This document shows positions 27,701 to 40,900 of a stretch of DNA of 64,000 nt, in pieces. The position numbers and the translations under genes were made by a program. Source of the DNA: Ancylostoma caninum (taxonomy: Eukaryota > Nematoda > Chromadorea > Rhabditida > Ancylostomatidae); NCBI GenBank assembly GCA_037903475.1, contig JBAJFG010000015.1, positions 310,001 through 374,000 of the forward strand, given 5' to 3'. Every line of letters begins with the position of its first letter. The first letter of the stretch is position 1. The notes under the pieces are model-generated. The model was given only the letters and a program-made list of their open reading frames with translations. It did no database searches and was not told where the DNA came from.

Positions 27701-28938
27701 CTTTAGGGGACTCGCGTCACGCAGGGGCTAGAGCCCTCTGTCATTCACTTCTGCTGTTCGATTTGCGCTATTCTAACCAAGCTATCCACCTCTCCAGGAT
27801 TGGTAAATTTTCACCAGAGAAGTTTGGGAGAGTGAAACGCTGACCTGGTATGCTGGGTGCCCCCCCCCCCCCTTCCTCACCATCGCAAGTCATCAGATAA
27901 GACACATTTGCATTCAAATTTTCCTCCAAATCTGAATTAAAAATAAATGCGTAGCGCATCCTGCTGAAGGGATTAACTAGCGCTGACTACTTCATATGTA
28001 CTTTGTGCTTTATTTATCTACTTATCGTATATCCATTCCCTCCCTTTCTACTCAATCCTTGTTTTTAACTTTTATTTTCCTGCTGTTTTGAAAAAAAAAT
28101 ACTTTGGATGAAATCGCCACGAAGCAGGCCTATATTCCGCGGTTTTACATCAATTTAACAACTTTTCCCTTGGAAGTAATCAAAAACCCGTTCAACACAG
28201 GAGATCCCAAGCTTCTTTGACTAACCACTAAGAAATGCTATTCGTTAGGTGAAAGCTCTGGTAAAAGTTGCTGCTTGCTGTGCCGTCAAACGGTAATCAT
28301 CTTCTACGAATTGTCATAATTCCTCATTATTAGCTCAGGCAAATCGTACTGAAATGATCAGCCTTTCCTGAACCTATGGTGCACTTTTTTTTTATCCTAC
28401 TTTTAAAAGCTGCCCTTATTGTTCCAAAGACTATATACCATTAGGTATCACTATTTTTAAGGCGCGCAGATTTGGTGTATTGGTAATCAAATACCATCCA
28501 ACTTTTTTAATCATATTCCTTCTTAACTCTTCTCTCGTAAAGTGGCGGTCTTCCTAACGTCCACATCTCACTTTCTTTCACTTAGTTGGGCTTTCTTTCA
28601 AGACTATCACTGTCCTCTTCAGCAGCTTTTCTATTCCGAGCATCGTTCTCAGCCTCTCCATGTAAAAAAATGGTGGAAGCTTAGTCCACTTATTTCCTCC
28701 CTCTTATTTTACTCTACCTGAAGGGTTCTAGTTGCATTGCTATCGACATGTATTGTGTACTTTCCTTCTCGATGATCTCACCGTGTTTCAGATTCCATGA
28801 GTTTTCCATTTTTGAGTTTTTTTTCGCATATATTAACGAGTTTTGCCTGTCATATTACTTCTAGAGTAATGCCTTTTTTTATTGTTCTGAAATCGTTTGA
28901 TGTAATGTTTTCATGGCACACCTCAGAGTGTATTCAAA

Positions 28939-28998
<60 letters not shown>

Positions 28999-31900
28999 CC
29001 CATTTCTTACAAAATCGGAAGGAAGTTCTTATTCGAACCACCACTCTTCAGACTATGAGCATCGAGAGGGCGTCAATTTCCACTCTAAGAATCTTAATAG
29101 CAAGATTAGAAAAAAAACGGATGACCATTAGTTTGCTCTCTAATGTTCTCCGCCTTGAGACGTTTCTCACACAAGAAAACTTAAGTAAAAAGGTTCAGCT
29201 CGGGTTTTTTCGAAGGATCTTTTATAGTTCTTGTCGAAGATTACGTGAATGCCGTGATTCTTTTGCCGTTAGAAGCTAGCGCGTCAAGACAACTTTGTGT
29301 ATAAGATTCCACCTTTGGTAGCAGATTTGCCCAAAGAATGATTTCAGAGAAGTTTGTGTCTCTATAAATTAAAGTACTCGCGTATATTTTTGCAACGTAC
29401 AGTGTGCACTCTTTGATACTCCTTCCTGCTCTGGATCTTCCTCGTCTGTTCTTATTTGCTTCCTGTTGACATCAACATACGTAGCATCTGCCTTGGTTCC
29501 TAACACCACGCACCTTAGAGACTGACAACTTTTACAATTATCAGAAATGCGTTAGGGTTCTGTCCTACTGTTTCGTCATCACTTACTTACTTAGTAAAAA
29601 TGTTCATGCTAAAATGTATCTTCTGCGGAATATTCAGCGCATCTCATCAATTTCTCAAATGAGCTTATTTGAAAGCATGAACCAGGTGCTGCATATAGAC
29701 TGTGGAAGTACAAGTTTGATTTTCTCTTTGAAAGCATGAAGCAGTGTCGTAAAAATCGACTGAAAGATTTTACACCAAGTAGGAAAAACATTATTTAAAG
29801 TTTTTGTTTGGAAGACAAAACTTTAATAAATAATATTATTATCTATTAAGTTTTATAATTAAAAAAATTAATAAAGAAATTTTAGCTTCATTTTTTATGA
29901 TATATTATATTTATTTAATATTATATATAATATATTATATTCATTTAAATTTTAATAACAGAACTTAAATTTTATGAATACAAGTCATATATTTTAACTT
30001 GAATTAAAAATTAAGATTTAAATTAAAGTTCCAATGCTGTCAGATTGAAAAAAATTAATTTAGGTTATTATTTATTATTTTATGCAGCAGTTTGTTCTCT
30101 TCCCTTCTTGTTTATTTATTCCAAAGTACATACCTTTTTTATATTTTCTTTTGGCTGCGTCCATTTTTGTGCGCTGAAGTATCTAAATTTCAAAAAAAAA
30201 GCATGAATTTTGACTTTCTGGACATTTTTGCGCAGTCGCTACTACGACTTTTAACTATCTAGCATAATTTCTAAACTTATCTCTACCAAGTCTTAGAACA
30301 CCATGGCTAAGAATCAATTATCAACAAATGGGCGAGTCGTACCATACTGTTACTCTCGAAATTGACTTTACGGTATAAAATCGTGGTGATATACGGATTC
30401 AGTTGCGAAGTTCCAAAAAATGGATGATGCGCTTCACCGCCTATTCGCTGATAAGCTCACAGTTTTATCTAAAGTGTCGACGATTCGCAAAAATCTAACC
30501 GGATTCAGTTGGATAACCTATCTACACGAAATTTGAGGAGATTACGTTCTCGGGAACCCCACTTTTGACGTGAAACCCCCTGTGGGTATTTAGTAGACTT
30601 GGGACCGAATAAAAACCGAATAATTCTGTTACTTTAATTTGTAGTTTAGAAAACCTTTTACAGGTTTAGGTATTCGAGGATGAGGAAGAAAAAGAAAAAA
30701 ATCAAAACTGTTTCCTAAAATTATTCGGTCTTTATTCGGTCCCAAGTATAGTATTTCGTCCCTGGTGGCCGCAAGGAGGTACTCACGCGTGGATCCATTG
30801 TCGTCAACGTTTTAACGAATCCTTTACCGGATTTGGTTTCGGGATGGTTTCAGTCATCCATCGAAAGTTGACAAAACAAAGCCAATAGGTAGACGAAATA
30901 GGAGCAAATTAGTTGTTGGAGCAAAACAAAAAAATGACCATAAGAAAATTCCTTGATATCCCTGATTCATCGTCAGCTAGTGAATGAATCCGTTCCTTTT
31001 GACTAAATTTTATCGTTTCATGTTGCCTAGAGTTGTGTTCCTTAGCGCTTGTATAAGTGTTATAAGTCGAGCAATTGTCCTTACAAGCGGGGGCCTTCAT
31101 GCGAAAGACTAATCCATAAATTGATGCAATCATTGCTTAGAAATGAACTATTTGAAGGAATCGATGCGATATGAAGCGTTATACCTGGGATAAGCGGCGC
31201 TAACGGCCCCTGCAATTGGTTGGTTGGTTGAACTGACCAATCATAGAGCTTGACCGCATAACCTTTCCACGTATAACGCACCACACCCGAATCGACGCAC
31301 GTACGCTTATCTGCATATATGGTTGAGGTTAGATCCCGTCGCGACTTTGACAAGCGAGACGCACACGTTTTCAGACCCGCGGCAATTCTTAGTGGCCGTG
31401 CGCTATTCTCATTCAAGGTGTACACGTCACATTGATCGGAAATTCATCCACAAATGGATGCGTGCGTCTGACATACGACTGATGCGCGCATGTAGTATAA
31501 ACTGCCATTGTTTTGGCCGCCTCACTATTTTCGTGCTTGTTTTTGATTAGCTTGGTTCACAATTTATTCCTTTAAAAGAACTTCAAACATTCCGGTTATT
31601 CATGTTTCATCAATGTCAAGAACAAGATCACAGCCAAGCTCTAGGAGTTCATGTTTGGGTGTAGCCTTATAGATAGTATCCTCAGGATCGAATAAAAATC
31701 GAATAAAGGGTAATTTATACTAGCTGCGCGCCTCAGTCGCGCTTCAGTCGCACGTATCTATTTGCAGGGGATTTTCCATGAAGACCGGTCGACTGCTATC
31801 CGATTGGGCCCTGTTCTTCATCATATAGACGCACGCGCGTCAGTCGCAGGCATTCAGTATAAATTGCCCTTAACTCAATTCATTTAGTTATTCTTGCTGG

Positions 31901-34900
31901 GCTAGACCGGAAAAATGCAAGTTCAAGAAGGAGAAAGACCTAAGTGCCTATGTTCCCAGGGGTTTGTACTGTTCCCTCCTTTTCAAACATCCGAACTATA
32001 GACTTATTCGGAATCGAATTTTCGAATTTCAAATAAGTCGATGGCTATCTTATACATTTTTCCCAAGTGTAATTGTTAGTGTAATAATTGAGGGTAATAC
32101 TAGCGACGTTCAACGACGCTTGTGGCTTATAATGGACATAGTTACATTTCATCCTTACTCATTTCTCTTCATATCCAAGAGTTTTCACCGCTGCACACTT
32201 TAAGGAACAGCCACATGATTACCTGTGAAGGGCTCTTTCTTTTCAATAGGCATCCAGTTGAGGGTGAGGGAAGGGGAAAATGACCATCTGTTATGTTGAC
32301 TCTTTTCTTCTCTCTTCTTTAATTTTTGATAGGTTACAAGCAATAAACTGCTACTGCAGATGAACTCGTCAATCACTGGGTTGACTTTCTGGCTGTGATT
32401 TCGGTTGCATGTATGCGGATAAAATCATGATAGACATGGTTACATTGAGAGAATCTGTCATTGTATCAGGTGTTCCCTCCTACATCTCCTCTTCTGTTAT
32501 ATATCTAACAGACGATTCCGTTGGTTTTGCTTGATGCTCTCGTTTATGCGTTCGTTCTCCCCTCGATCTTGTTCTAATCTGCCTTGCCTTTCTTTGTCTC
32601 CTATGCTGCTCATGTGCTTCACTTTTTTCATGATCGCAGAGTAATAAAAAACCACGTATAGGGGGTATAAGTCATTGTACATCGTTTGCAGGTTAATTTC
32701 TCTGCGAAGTTCAAGTATTTTTTGGTCAGCCAACTAGTCTAATAGCTAAATAATGTGGTCCCGAGGCGAATTCGTTACTCCCTCTTTGCCGGCGAGCTCG
32801 GTGGATAGAAAATCCACCCCATTGCTATATTGTAATGCATATATTGTACGATTTTGTTAAGATCTGAAGAAGGTGCTAAGCGCCGAAAGCTCCTCAATAA
32901 AATCTTGGACGAAGTTCTTAACCTCTGCTTAAGGCAGAATCAGCTAAATAGTATTCAATAGTGCTGGATTTAAAGTATGTTTGATTACAAACTCGTTTGA
33001 AAGCTTCAGAGAGGGCCTGAAAAATTTAGTGAAAATTTTTGTGTGGCTTTTCGGTGCCGCCAAATGAACAGATTCAGCACTAATTCTTAGAATTGATTCT
33101 TAACAAAGCAATGTGTCGAAAATGTGTTCCGAGGCCTTCGCCAACTCTACTCCTAATTCAGAAATAGTTTAAGCTTCTCTCTATTCGGCAGTAAAAAGAG
33201 CAGGACAAAGCTTGGATTTCTGGTGGAGACGACCAATCGTTATGCAATAACTTATGGTCCACCTAGTATACGCTAGTATAAGCTGTTTCTAGTATGAGCT
33301 AGTACGCAAGCCTTTTTATAAAAGAGAACATGATTTTTGATAATAGTCCAGGGCCTAGAGTACGCAGGTGTCGTACCATAGCGATGTAGATATTGACAAT
33401 ATCTAATTTTGAGAACGTTGACGTCTGCAGAAGTTTTCGCTAGGTCCATTCCATTCACACACGCAGCCTTATGTCATGGGACAAAAAAAATAAAACCTGT
33501 GGAGACACTATGAGAACCGTAGTCCGAACATTGCGCATTGTATTTATTCGACGACTTCCAACATAAAACTTTGATCAGTTAGCGTGTGCACATTCCCAAG
33601 AAAACTCGACTGTACATCACAAATAGTGGGCAGTAAATATGTAAATGCGGTTAATATATTTATTTATTTATTTATTTACTACATGAGTGCACTCATATGA
33701 ATAGATGTAGAACAGACATGTGCACCGAACATCAGTATTAGAATATTTGGGACACAATTGGGAAAATTGGAATAGAGAAAAGGATACCTATATACCAGTG
33801 GCAGACGCAGGGGGGGGGGCGGCAAATTTTTGAAATTACTTTACAATACATATAAAAATCTTGTATTAGTTTGCCTTTACTTGTTTATTTTTTGATATTA
33901 TTCTTAATATTATTTTTATTAATCATTTATTGTTGCAATTAATATTTTTTATTAATTTTATTCTCCATCTGGGTCCCCAAAACGGCGGAGACCCCACTTT
34001 TTTCCCACGCCCCCCCCCCTCCCGCCCACTTTCTGCGTCCGCCACTGCTATATACATATATGGTGTACATAGTATTGTGATTGTTCTTCCAGGTTACTGT
34101 TTTCTTACTGTACTGTACTTTCTCCTTCCTTACTGTACTGTTTCTTCCTGACTGTTCTTCCGAGAAAGCTTCATTCCTGGAGTGCAAGTTTTTTTCGGAT
34201 GTTCTCTGTCTATAATTTGAAAAAAAAAACAAAAAAAAAGAGGATGATTGTCAATAAATGCGTTGATCTGAAGCTTCACTACCGCGACATTCTGCCCTTA
34301 TCCTTGTAAGATATATTTATGTCGTTGTGAGATTTCTGGGTGACTACTCCGTTGTTTCCTTCTCTCTACTTCAGCACTTCCTGACCAGAATCAGCTGTTC
34401 AGGTTTCTCATAAACAATCTGTTTTGTTTACTTTTTTTCGTTTTCTCCTTTTTTATGGGAGTAGACGGCGAGAAACCTTTAATGTCGAATCAGGTCACGT
34501 TAAAGCGAAAAAAGGGGTGCGGAGCGTTTTACCTGAAAGGGGCGGTGCGTACTAGCTCTCTGATTGGTCAATTCAACCAACTGATGAACCACAGAGCTCT
34601 ATTGCGCCGCCCGCTCCAGGTATCACGCTCCATACCCCGAAAAAAGTATAGATGAACAACATATATGAGAAATAAGAAAAATTCAAGTTTATCATTCTCT
34701 ATCGTAATTTCTTATTCCGAGAAATTTTCGACGTTAAATTTCTAAATTTCCCTCATTTTCCTTGTTTCCATACGCGTTCTCGTGCTTCAATATAACAGTA
34801 TTACTGCACGCTTTGTTACTCTAACCCCATTTCTTCTGTACTAAAATATTATCAAGCGTTGTTTTTTATAACTGTTGTTTTTCTTCTGTCTTTGTGTGGT

Positions 34901-37900
34901 TTCGTACCTTCTATGTATTCTCCCAGTCTCCTTTTCACCTTCATTTTTCAATGATACCTTTTACACGTCATCTTTTCCGTCCTATGAAAAAGCTTTTTAG
35001 ACCCTCTCCGACAAATACGAAGCTGGATCCCACACCTTTGTTGAGCATCTAAAAAATGTCTCCGAGAGGATTACACACTATCAAAATTACTTCAAGGTAG
35101 GTAACAAGTCTTTCCAGGAATCCAACTTTCTAATTTTCCCGACCGTTTCTATTATTTTTCCAAGTTTGGGATTATTTTGACTTAAAGGCGGTTTTTCCAG
35201 GAATTCGTCAAGTACACAGCAAGAGCTAACCAGAGCAGCAAGAGCATGCAAAAAGCGCTCGAACTGACGTTGGGAATTCCACAACGGGTGCACGATCTGG
35301 TATACACTGATAATATTCAACAGTATCCCGGTGACACGAGTAAACTCGGACGACTCATTAGACATGTACGTTTCTTCTAAAGTTTTTTTAAAAATTATAT
35401 TCATTTATTATTATTATGATGTAGCATTATTGCGTTACTTATAACGTTGTTTTAATGTCATACAGTGAGGTCGAGAGATTCAAAGATTTCAAGTGGGAGT
35501 ATACAGTCCGTAAAATATCAAATTTTTCTTATTAAACTATCCCTTCTTCGAAGCGTTGAATCCTGCTAATTCATTGCGACAATTACAAAGTTAAAAAGAT
35601 GGTTATTGATTAGTTGACATCATCGTTAATCAGTTTTCTACTGCTCCAGCATAAATGGTCTGTTCATGAAGAAAATGTTTTCTTTAGCTTTTATCTGACG
35701 ATAATGTCTATGTGAGTGTACTTGTCTATGCTATTTAAGTAATTTGATCTCTTCAGTTTGATAATCTGCACAAGTACCAGTTTTTTATTTATTTTTCCGA
35801 CTTTTAATTGAAAATCTCGGTTTCAGGGAGACGTTCAGGAAAATGTTTCTTCGTTCATTTGTTGGGATATTGATGTAATCTCAAACGGGAGGCTTGTGAG
35901 GGATCGTTATAAAATAGGGGTTGACATTTCGAACCACCATAGTGGTGGGCGGAGTCGCACTGTGCCATGATTGGTTAGGATAGCGATGTAATTGGCTCTG
36001 GTGTGGCTGAAAACAGCAACAAACATAATTCTGTCAAATTTACGATTAATAGGATGGTTTCATTTCCTGAAAACTGTGGATTTACTTAGACTATTGACGA
36101 AGCTTTCGATGGCACGCATTCTAAGCGACGATGCCCACACGTTGCGCACTCATATCGCACGTAGACCGGAATTGTGGTGAGGTAACTGCGTGTCCGGAGG
36201 AGTCACCCTTATTCTCCAGGAATTTCTCGGATTTTCTTACATTTTTTGGACGGAGTCCTGGAAATTATCAAAAAGAAGAGGAACGGCCACATTTATTTAT
36301 TTATTTGTTACATCACAGATGATATGCTTGATGCCGACAGTAATTAACAAGACAAAGGAGAATATTAGCGAGGAAAGTGTTGAGTGTATGCAAGAAATTT
36401 TAACGAAAAAAAATTTTAAAAAAAAACAAAAAAAAAGAACAATACATTCCTTTGCAAGCAGAAATTTCTCCATAAGTTCAGGGTGATGCCACGTTTAGAC
36501 GCTGAGATTCGACATATTTTTATCGTTTTCACCACTTGCCGGTTTATGCTGTTCTGTAATGTTTAGTGAAATCCTGAGAGAGTGGAGAATTTTCTAAAAT
36601 AAAAATCGCGCTGTACACATTGCTGCCACAAGCTAGTCTCTTATTTGGACAGCATTTATCCAGACATTTTTCGTAGGACAAATAAGATGCCATGTTTGTA
36701 AGGAAATCTGCACATACAAGTATTGCCTGCCTAACCAGACCAATAATCCTTGTTTCAAGGATACTTCGAGTGTACTTAGTTATTTTCCATTATCACCTAC
36801 TAGTTTTACTGTTAACCATTTATGAATTTATCCATATTTAGGACTCGTTCGAAGTTGCTGAAGGAGATGAGCCGAGCAAGGAGCGCTACGTGTTCCTTTT
36901 CAAGAACAAACTGATGATCACGGATAAGAATGATCGCACCACACCTGCCACCTACACTCACTGCGCCACCATTAGGGTGAGCCTAGCCTATTGGTTAACG
37001 CCAATTAAATTCTATCTAGTAGACAAACCATATCTGGCCGCCGGAAAGTAGAAAATTTCGGAGTTTCCAGAAAGTTCTGGATCATCTATACGCTCTAATG
37101 GTGGTTGTTGGGTTAGATATTGCCTGTTTCAGCTCGACAAATACACTGTGACCACCCACACATTACATGAGGACACGATCATCCTCAAGCCAAAAGAGCT
37201 AGGACTGCCGCAATTTAGGTAAAGTTCAACGTTGACTCTTTCTACCCCGCCGGGTAATCTAGGGTTTTTCCAGCAAAATTCCTGAAGTTTTCTCAAATTC
37301 ATATCCGATTTTTTAGTCTTAAACCTAAAGACCTTGGTACAGCTGAATATGTACGAAAGGCATGGATGAAGGACATCACCGAGGAACAAGAAGCATATGG
37401 TGAGTGGCGATATTTGGGGCTCGGAAAACACGAGAATAACGGCTCCATCATTTGATTGCCTTTATTTTTTTTCAACCTAGGCCATGAGTTTTCCGTTTTC
37501 CTCATGTTTTCCCCTCGAAATTTCACGAAGTAATTTAATTTGAATTACTTCAACGAGCGTTTCACAGAACCCATTTGGTCCCCAGCAAAGTTATGTTGAA
37601 GATGTGAGGAATTCCTAGAAAGTCCTTTCCTGAAATGGCAGCCCTGCCAGGTTTAGGCATGAGAATGCATCATCAAGATTACCCGTGGTAAACGTGTTAA
37701 CGTACCCAAATTTATCCCTAAGCTGCAATTCACCAACATGTTTACCCGTACGTGGTCATACCAATACATATCAGATAACCCATCTTTTCAATGATGCATC
37801 CTGTCATAACCCCGATTTGGGTGAATAATGTTTCTACCAATGAAAAAAATTGTAATTTAAGGTAACTGTCCTACCAACAATTCACACTGCTTTGAAATTT

Positions 37901-40900
37901 TTTAAAGTGAGTCGCTGTGATATCACACTTTTCCGTCAATCATAAGTCCACCTGCTCGGGAAACCTTACACCTGTTACAATGTAATGCTCGATCCTTGCA
38001 CGCATAACTATTGTCACAGCTGTTACAGTGGTCAAAAAAAATATGGGTGGGGCTTAGGATCTTGAACCCATGGATTTGTTTCCCGAATTTTTCGTTGCGG
38101 ATTCTGGGACGAACGTTATTTAGCGATGGGGTTTAGAAACCGCAAGGGGGTTTCGACGTAATAGGCTCGCTTGCAAGGGAAGAGGGGAGGCTAACCTACC
38201 AGAGTGAAATGAAACGTACCCGACTACGCATGCATCGCTGAGATTACCCAGGACACCATAGGAATTTCCCCATTGTTAACAAGGGTGACAGTGCGATAAC
38301 CCTCGGTAACCTCTATGATTCATCCAGGGCCTGGTACAAAATATTACCTAATAGGGTCTGTGAAATCAGCCACGAGTAGCAACCAGGTTCTAACAGCGTC
38401 ACGTGCGGGTATACATGTTGGTGGTGGTCAGATAAAAAGTAAATTTTGATAAGTCAACACAGTTACCATGGGTAATGATGTATACGGGCATTGGTAGGTA
38501 TACCATTTTACCTTTGGGTCTCTGGAATTTTTTCCTCTTTACTAAAATTGTCCATATAACAGACCGCAGAGACCTGTGGCCTAGTTAGTTGCGAGATGAG
38601 CTTTTAAGGAAAGGCCCAAAGGTTCAGATCCCGCCTTGGCTCATCATTTTGCATTTTTGCATTCTTATTAGGACCCCTATGCAAGAATGATGTGCATACT
38701 ATATCCAAAATTTCAGACCAGGGTAAAGATTAACGAATGTATAACCAAATAAAACAAGGTTAACAGACCAACTTTCACATCTTGCATCCATCACTAGTAC
38801 TTTGTCTGTAGGATGACCAATCACGCCGACCACCGTTGGTTTGCGTGGGTAAATTTTCATGGATCCTAACCCAGAAAGGTTCCATTTTAATCTGTGAGGT
38901 CAGCTGGATTAGCGTCATGCGATTCCCTTCACAGATGACTTCACAGATGACTCACTTCCGGAAGTACATGATTGATACATGATTACAACGGATTACTGAA
39001 CGGGTGGGGTTAACATCCAGAAATTATTCTCAGCGAGAATAAAGATGCTTAATGGCTGTACAGTGGCATTTAGTCCAAAAAACAACAATATACAGAGGAA
39101 TGATGGGAGTCGGAGCAGTAAATCGCATCTTCCCTGGCGCCGCCGCCGCCGCAGCAGCAGCACCTGGAGTCGCGGGCCACTCATCCAGGCCCGGCGGGCC
39201 GGGTGCTGGTGACGGTGGCGGCGGCGGCGGTGGCGGTGGCGCTGGCGGAGGAGCCCTCATTCGGTTGTAATACGCGTCGCGCACGAGATCGTCGAGAGAG
39301 GAGTCCCGAAGCTGCCGAGCCGGCCACCAGCCAGCGACCGCACCGGCCCCGTAGCAGCAGCGAACAGGCGCTCGCTCGCCTCCGTTATCCGCGCTCTGCC
39401 TCTCACCTCCTCACTCGAGCACCGGCAGCGCCGAAGCCGCCGCTGTGAACGTAGACACCACCGGTCTCTACATGAGCTGGCATTGACATCGACTCTCAAT
39501 CTCAGAACGCCACCCACGCGCCTCTACGCGACACCACACTACCAGTGCGTGTCGCCGAGTAGGTCAGGCTAATCCCAGTTCCCGTCCCCCGGGATCCCTC
39601 AGCTAGTCCCCCAGTTCCCGCCGCTAGTCCCGCCTATTCCGGAGCGACGGTCACCAGCTCCCCACTGGTGCCCAGCTCCGCAAGCACACTCCTAAAATGG
39701 TGCTCAAAACGCTATTTATTATTGAACTGACGGATACTGAAGAGGGCGGGCTTGAGCTCGTTGATCCATCATGGTGTGAGTGATTATTGATTTATTGATC
39801 GATGTTTTCTTAGCTGCTGAACGTGAACATGAAACGGAGACCACATCGGAGTTTGACGTGCATCTCAGCGATATGCGTTCGGAATTCAGCGAATACTCGG
39901 GCTCCAGGAAGAGCTCTGTCTACGCTGGTTAATCGATTGTTTCAGCCAATCGATTATCGATTGGTTCTGTGTGAATGCGAGCTGATCAGCATATTCGAGC
40001 AAAATTATTGATACGTACCCCTTAGCGAGTACAGAACCAGCTGATCAGTTCTTTGTGTCCGGTGTGCTGTGATGTTTGTCACGTACATGTGTCATATTTC
40101 AACAAAATTACGAAATCCGGGTCAATAATCGATTTATCGATTGAACCAATCAGCAAATTGTTGCTATCGTCTTTGGCACGTGCGTGTAACACTTGATGTT
40201 TGTTTGCGCGGAGAGATCCTGAGATCGTACGGCACGTTGCAGCTTTTGTACAAAATCATAGCGCGAAGAAATCAATATCGATCAATAGGATATCAGCCTT
40301 TTTAATGCGGAAATGTTGCAAAATTAAAGTGATCTTGTGCACAGTGACGTCACCAGCTTTTTGTTACTTGTATATGTGAACGACTATTGATTATTCTCGA
40401 GGCTACAATATTCATTTTTACAGGTCCAGAAGAAGGTGGACCACCTCGCAAGAAGGTGAAATCGCCGCCAGCGATTTCACCTACCGGATCCTCTACCAGT
40501 ATTTATTCGGGTGGAAGTAGCAGTATTGATTGGAGTGAGCTTTTTTGGATAATTGGTTCTTTTTTTTTCATTTTTATCCTAGTAATTCAATTCAGATAAT
40601 CAATTTATCGATTTTCTTTGAACATTCGATTGATAGGGAAATGTTTGCTGAGCATTTGTAACGAGAGAAACTTCCATATTAGTTGAATATCTTGATTAAA
40701 CGAATGTGTAAACATAGAGGGTAAAACGTCCAAAGGCCAATAGTCCGACCATCGCAACCCATGACCAGCGGATTTCCCCACCGGAAGTTTATAATTTTAT
40801 CACGAAACAGGAAATTTTTCGCAATTGCAATTCTTAACTTTATTTTTTGAAATTACCACTAATTTTTCCACGTTCTCTTGTAAAATTTCTGAATTTATTA

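Larger units (their letters stand above)
14411..35000 (+). other. unc-89 intron 7 (20.6 kb) inside the DH domain
   Basis: The largest gap between exons. The left part (about 14.4-17.4 kb) is strongly pyrimidine-rich on the + strand. Repeats found: several MITEs (18594-18750, 19871-19980, 21479-21590, 30597-30748, 31707-31870, 33796-34047), an AT-rich block (29797-30075), an (AATA)n tract (28935-28997) and many (TTTA)n tails. No nested gene could be supported on either strand. Confidence 0.75.
37400..39813 (+). other. unc-89 intron 12 (2.4 kb), contains repeats and the possible internal promoter
   Basis: Holds two palindromic repeats (37664-37800, 38229-38324), a tRNA-like SINE unit (38571-38650), the GC-rich island (39110-39696) and the candidate alternative exon (39697-39775). 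Confidence 0.7.

Noticed and set aside
29025..29045. Possible tRNA B box on the minus strand (GGTTCGAATAA)
   Set aside because: No A box at the needed distance and no stem pairing.
39030..39284. Proline-rich minus-strand frame (PPPAPPPPPPPPPSPAPGPP)
   Set aside because: Explained by the GGC/GCC repeat tract of the GC island; no splice partners or conserved flanks were seen on the minus strand.
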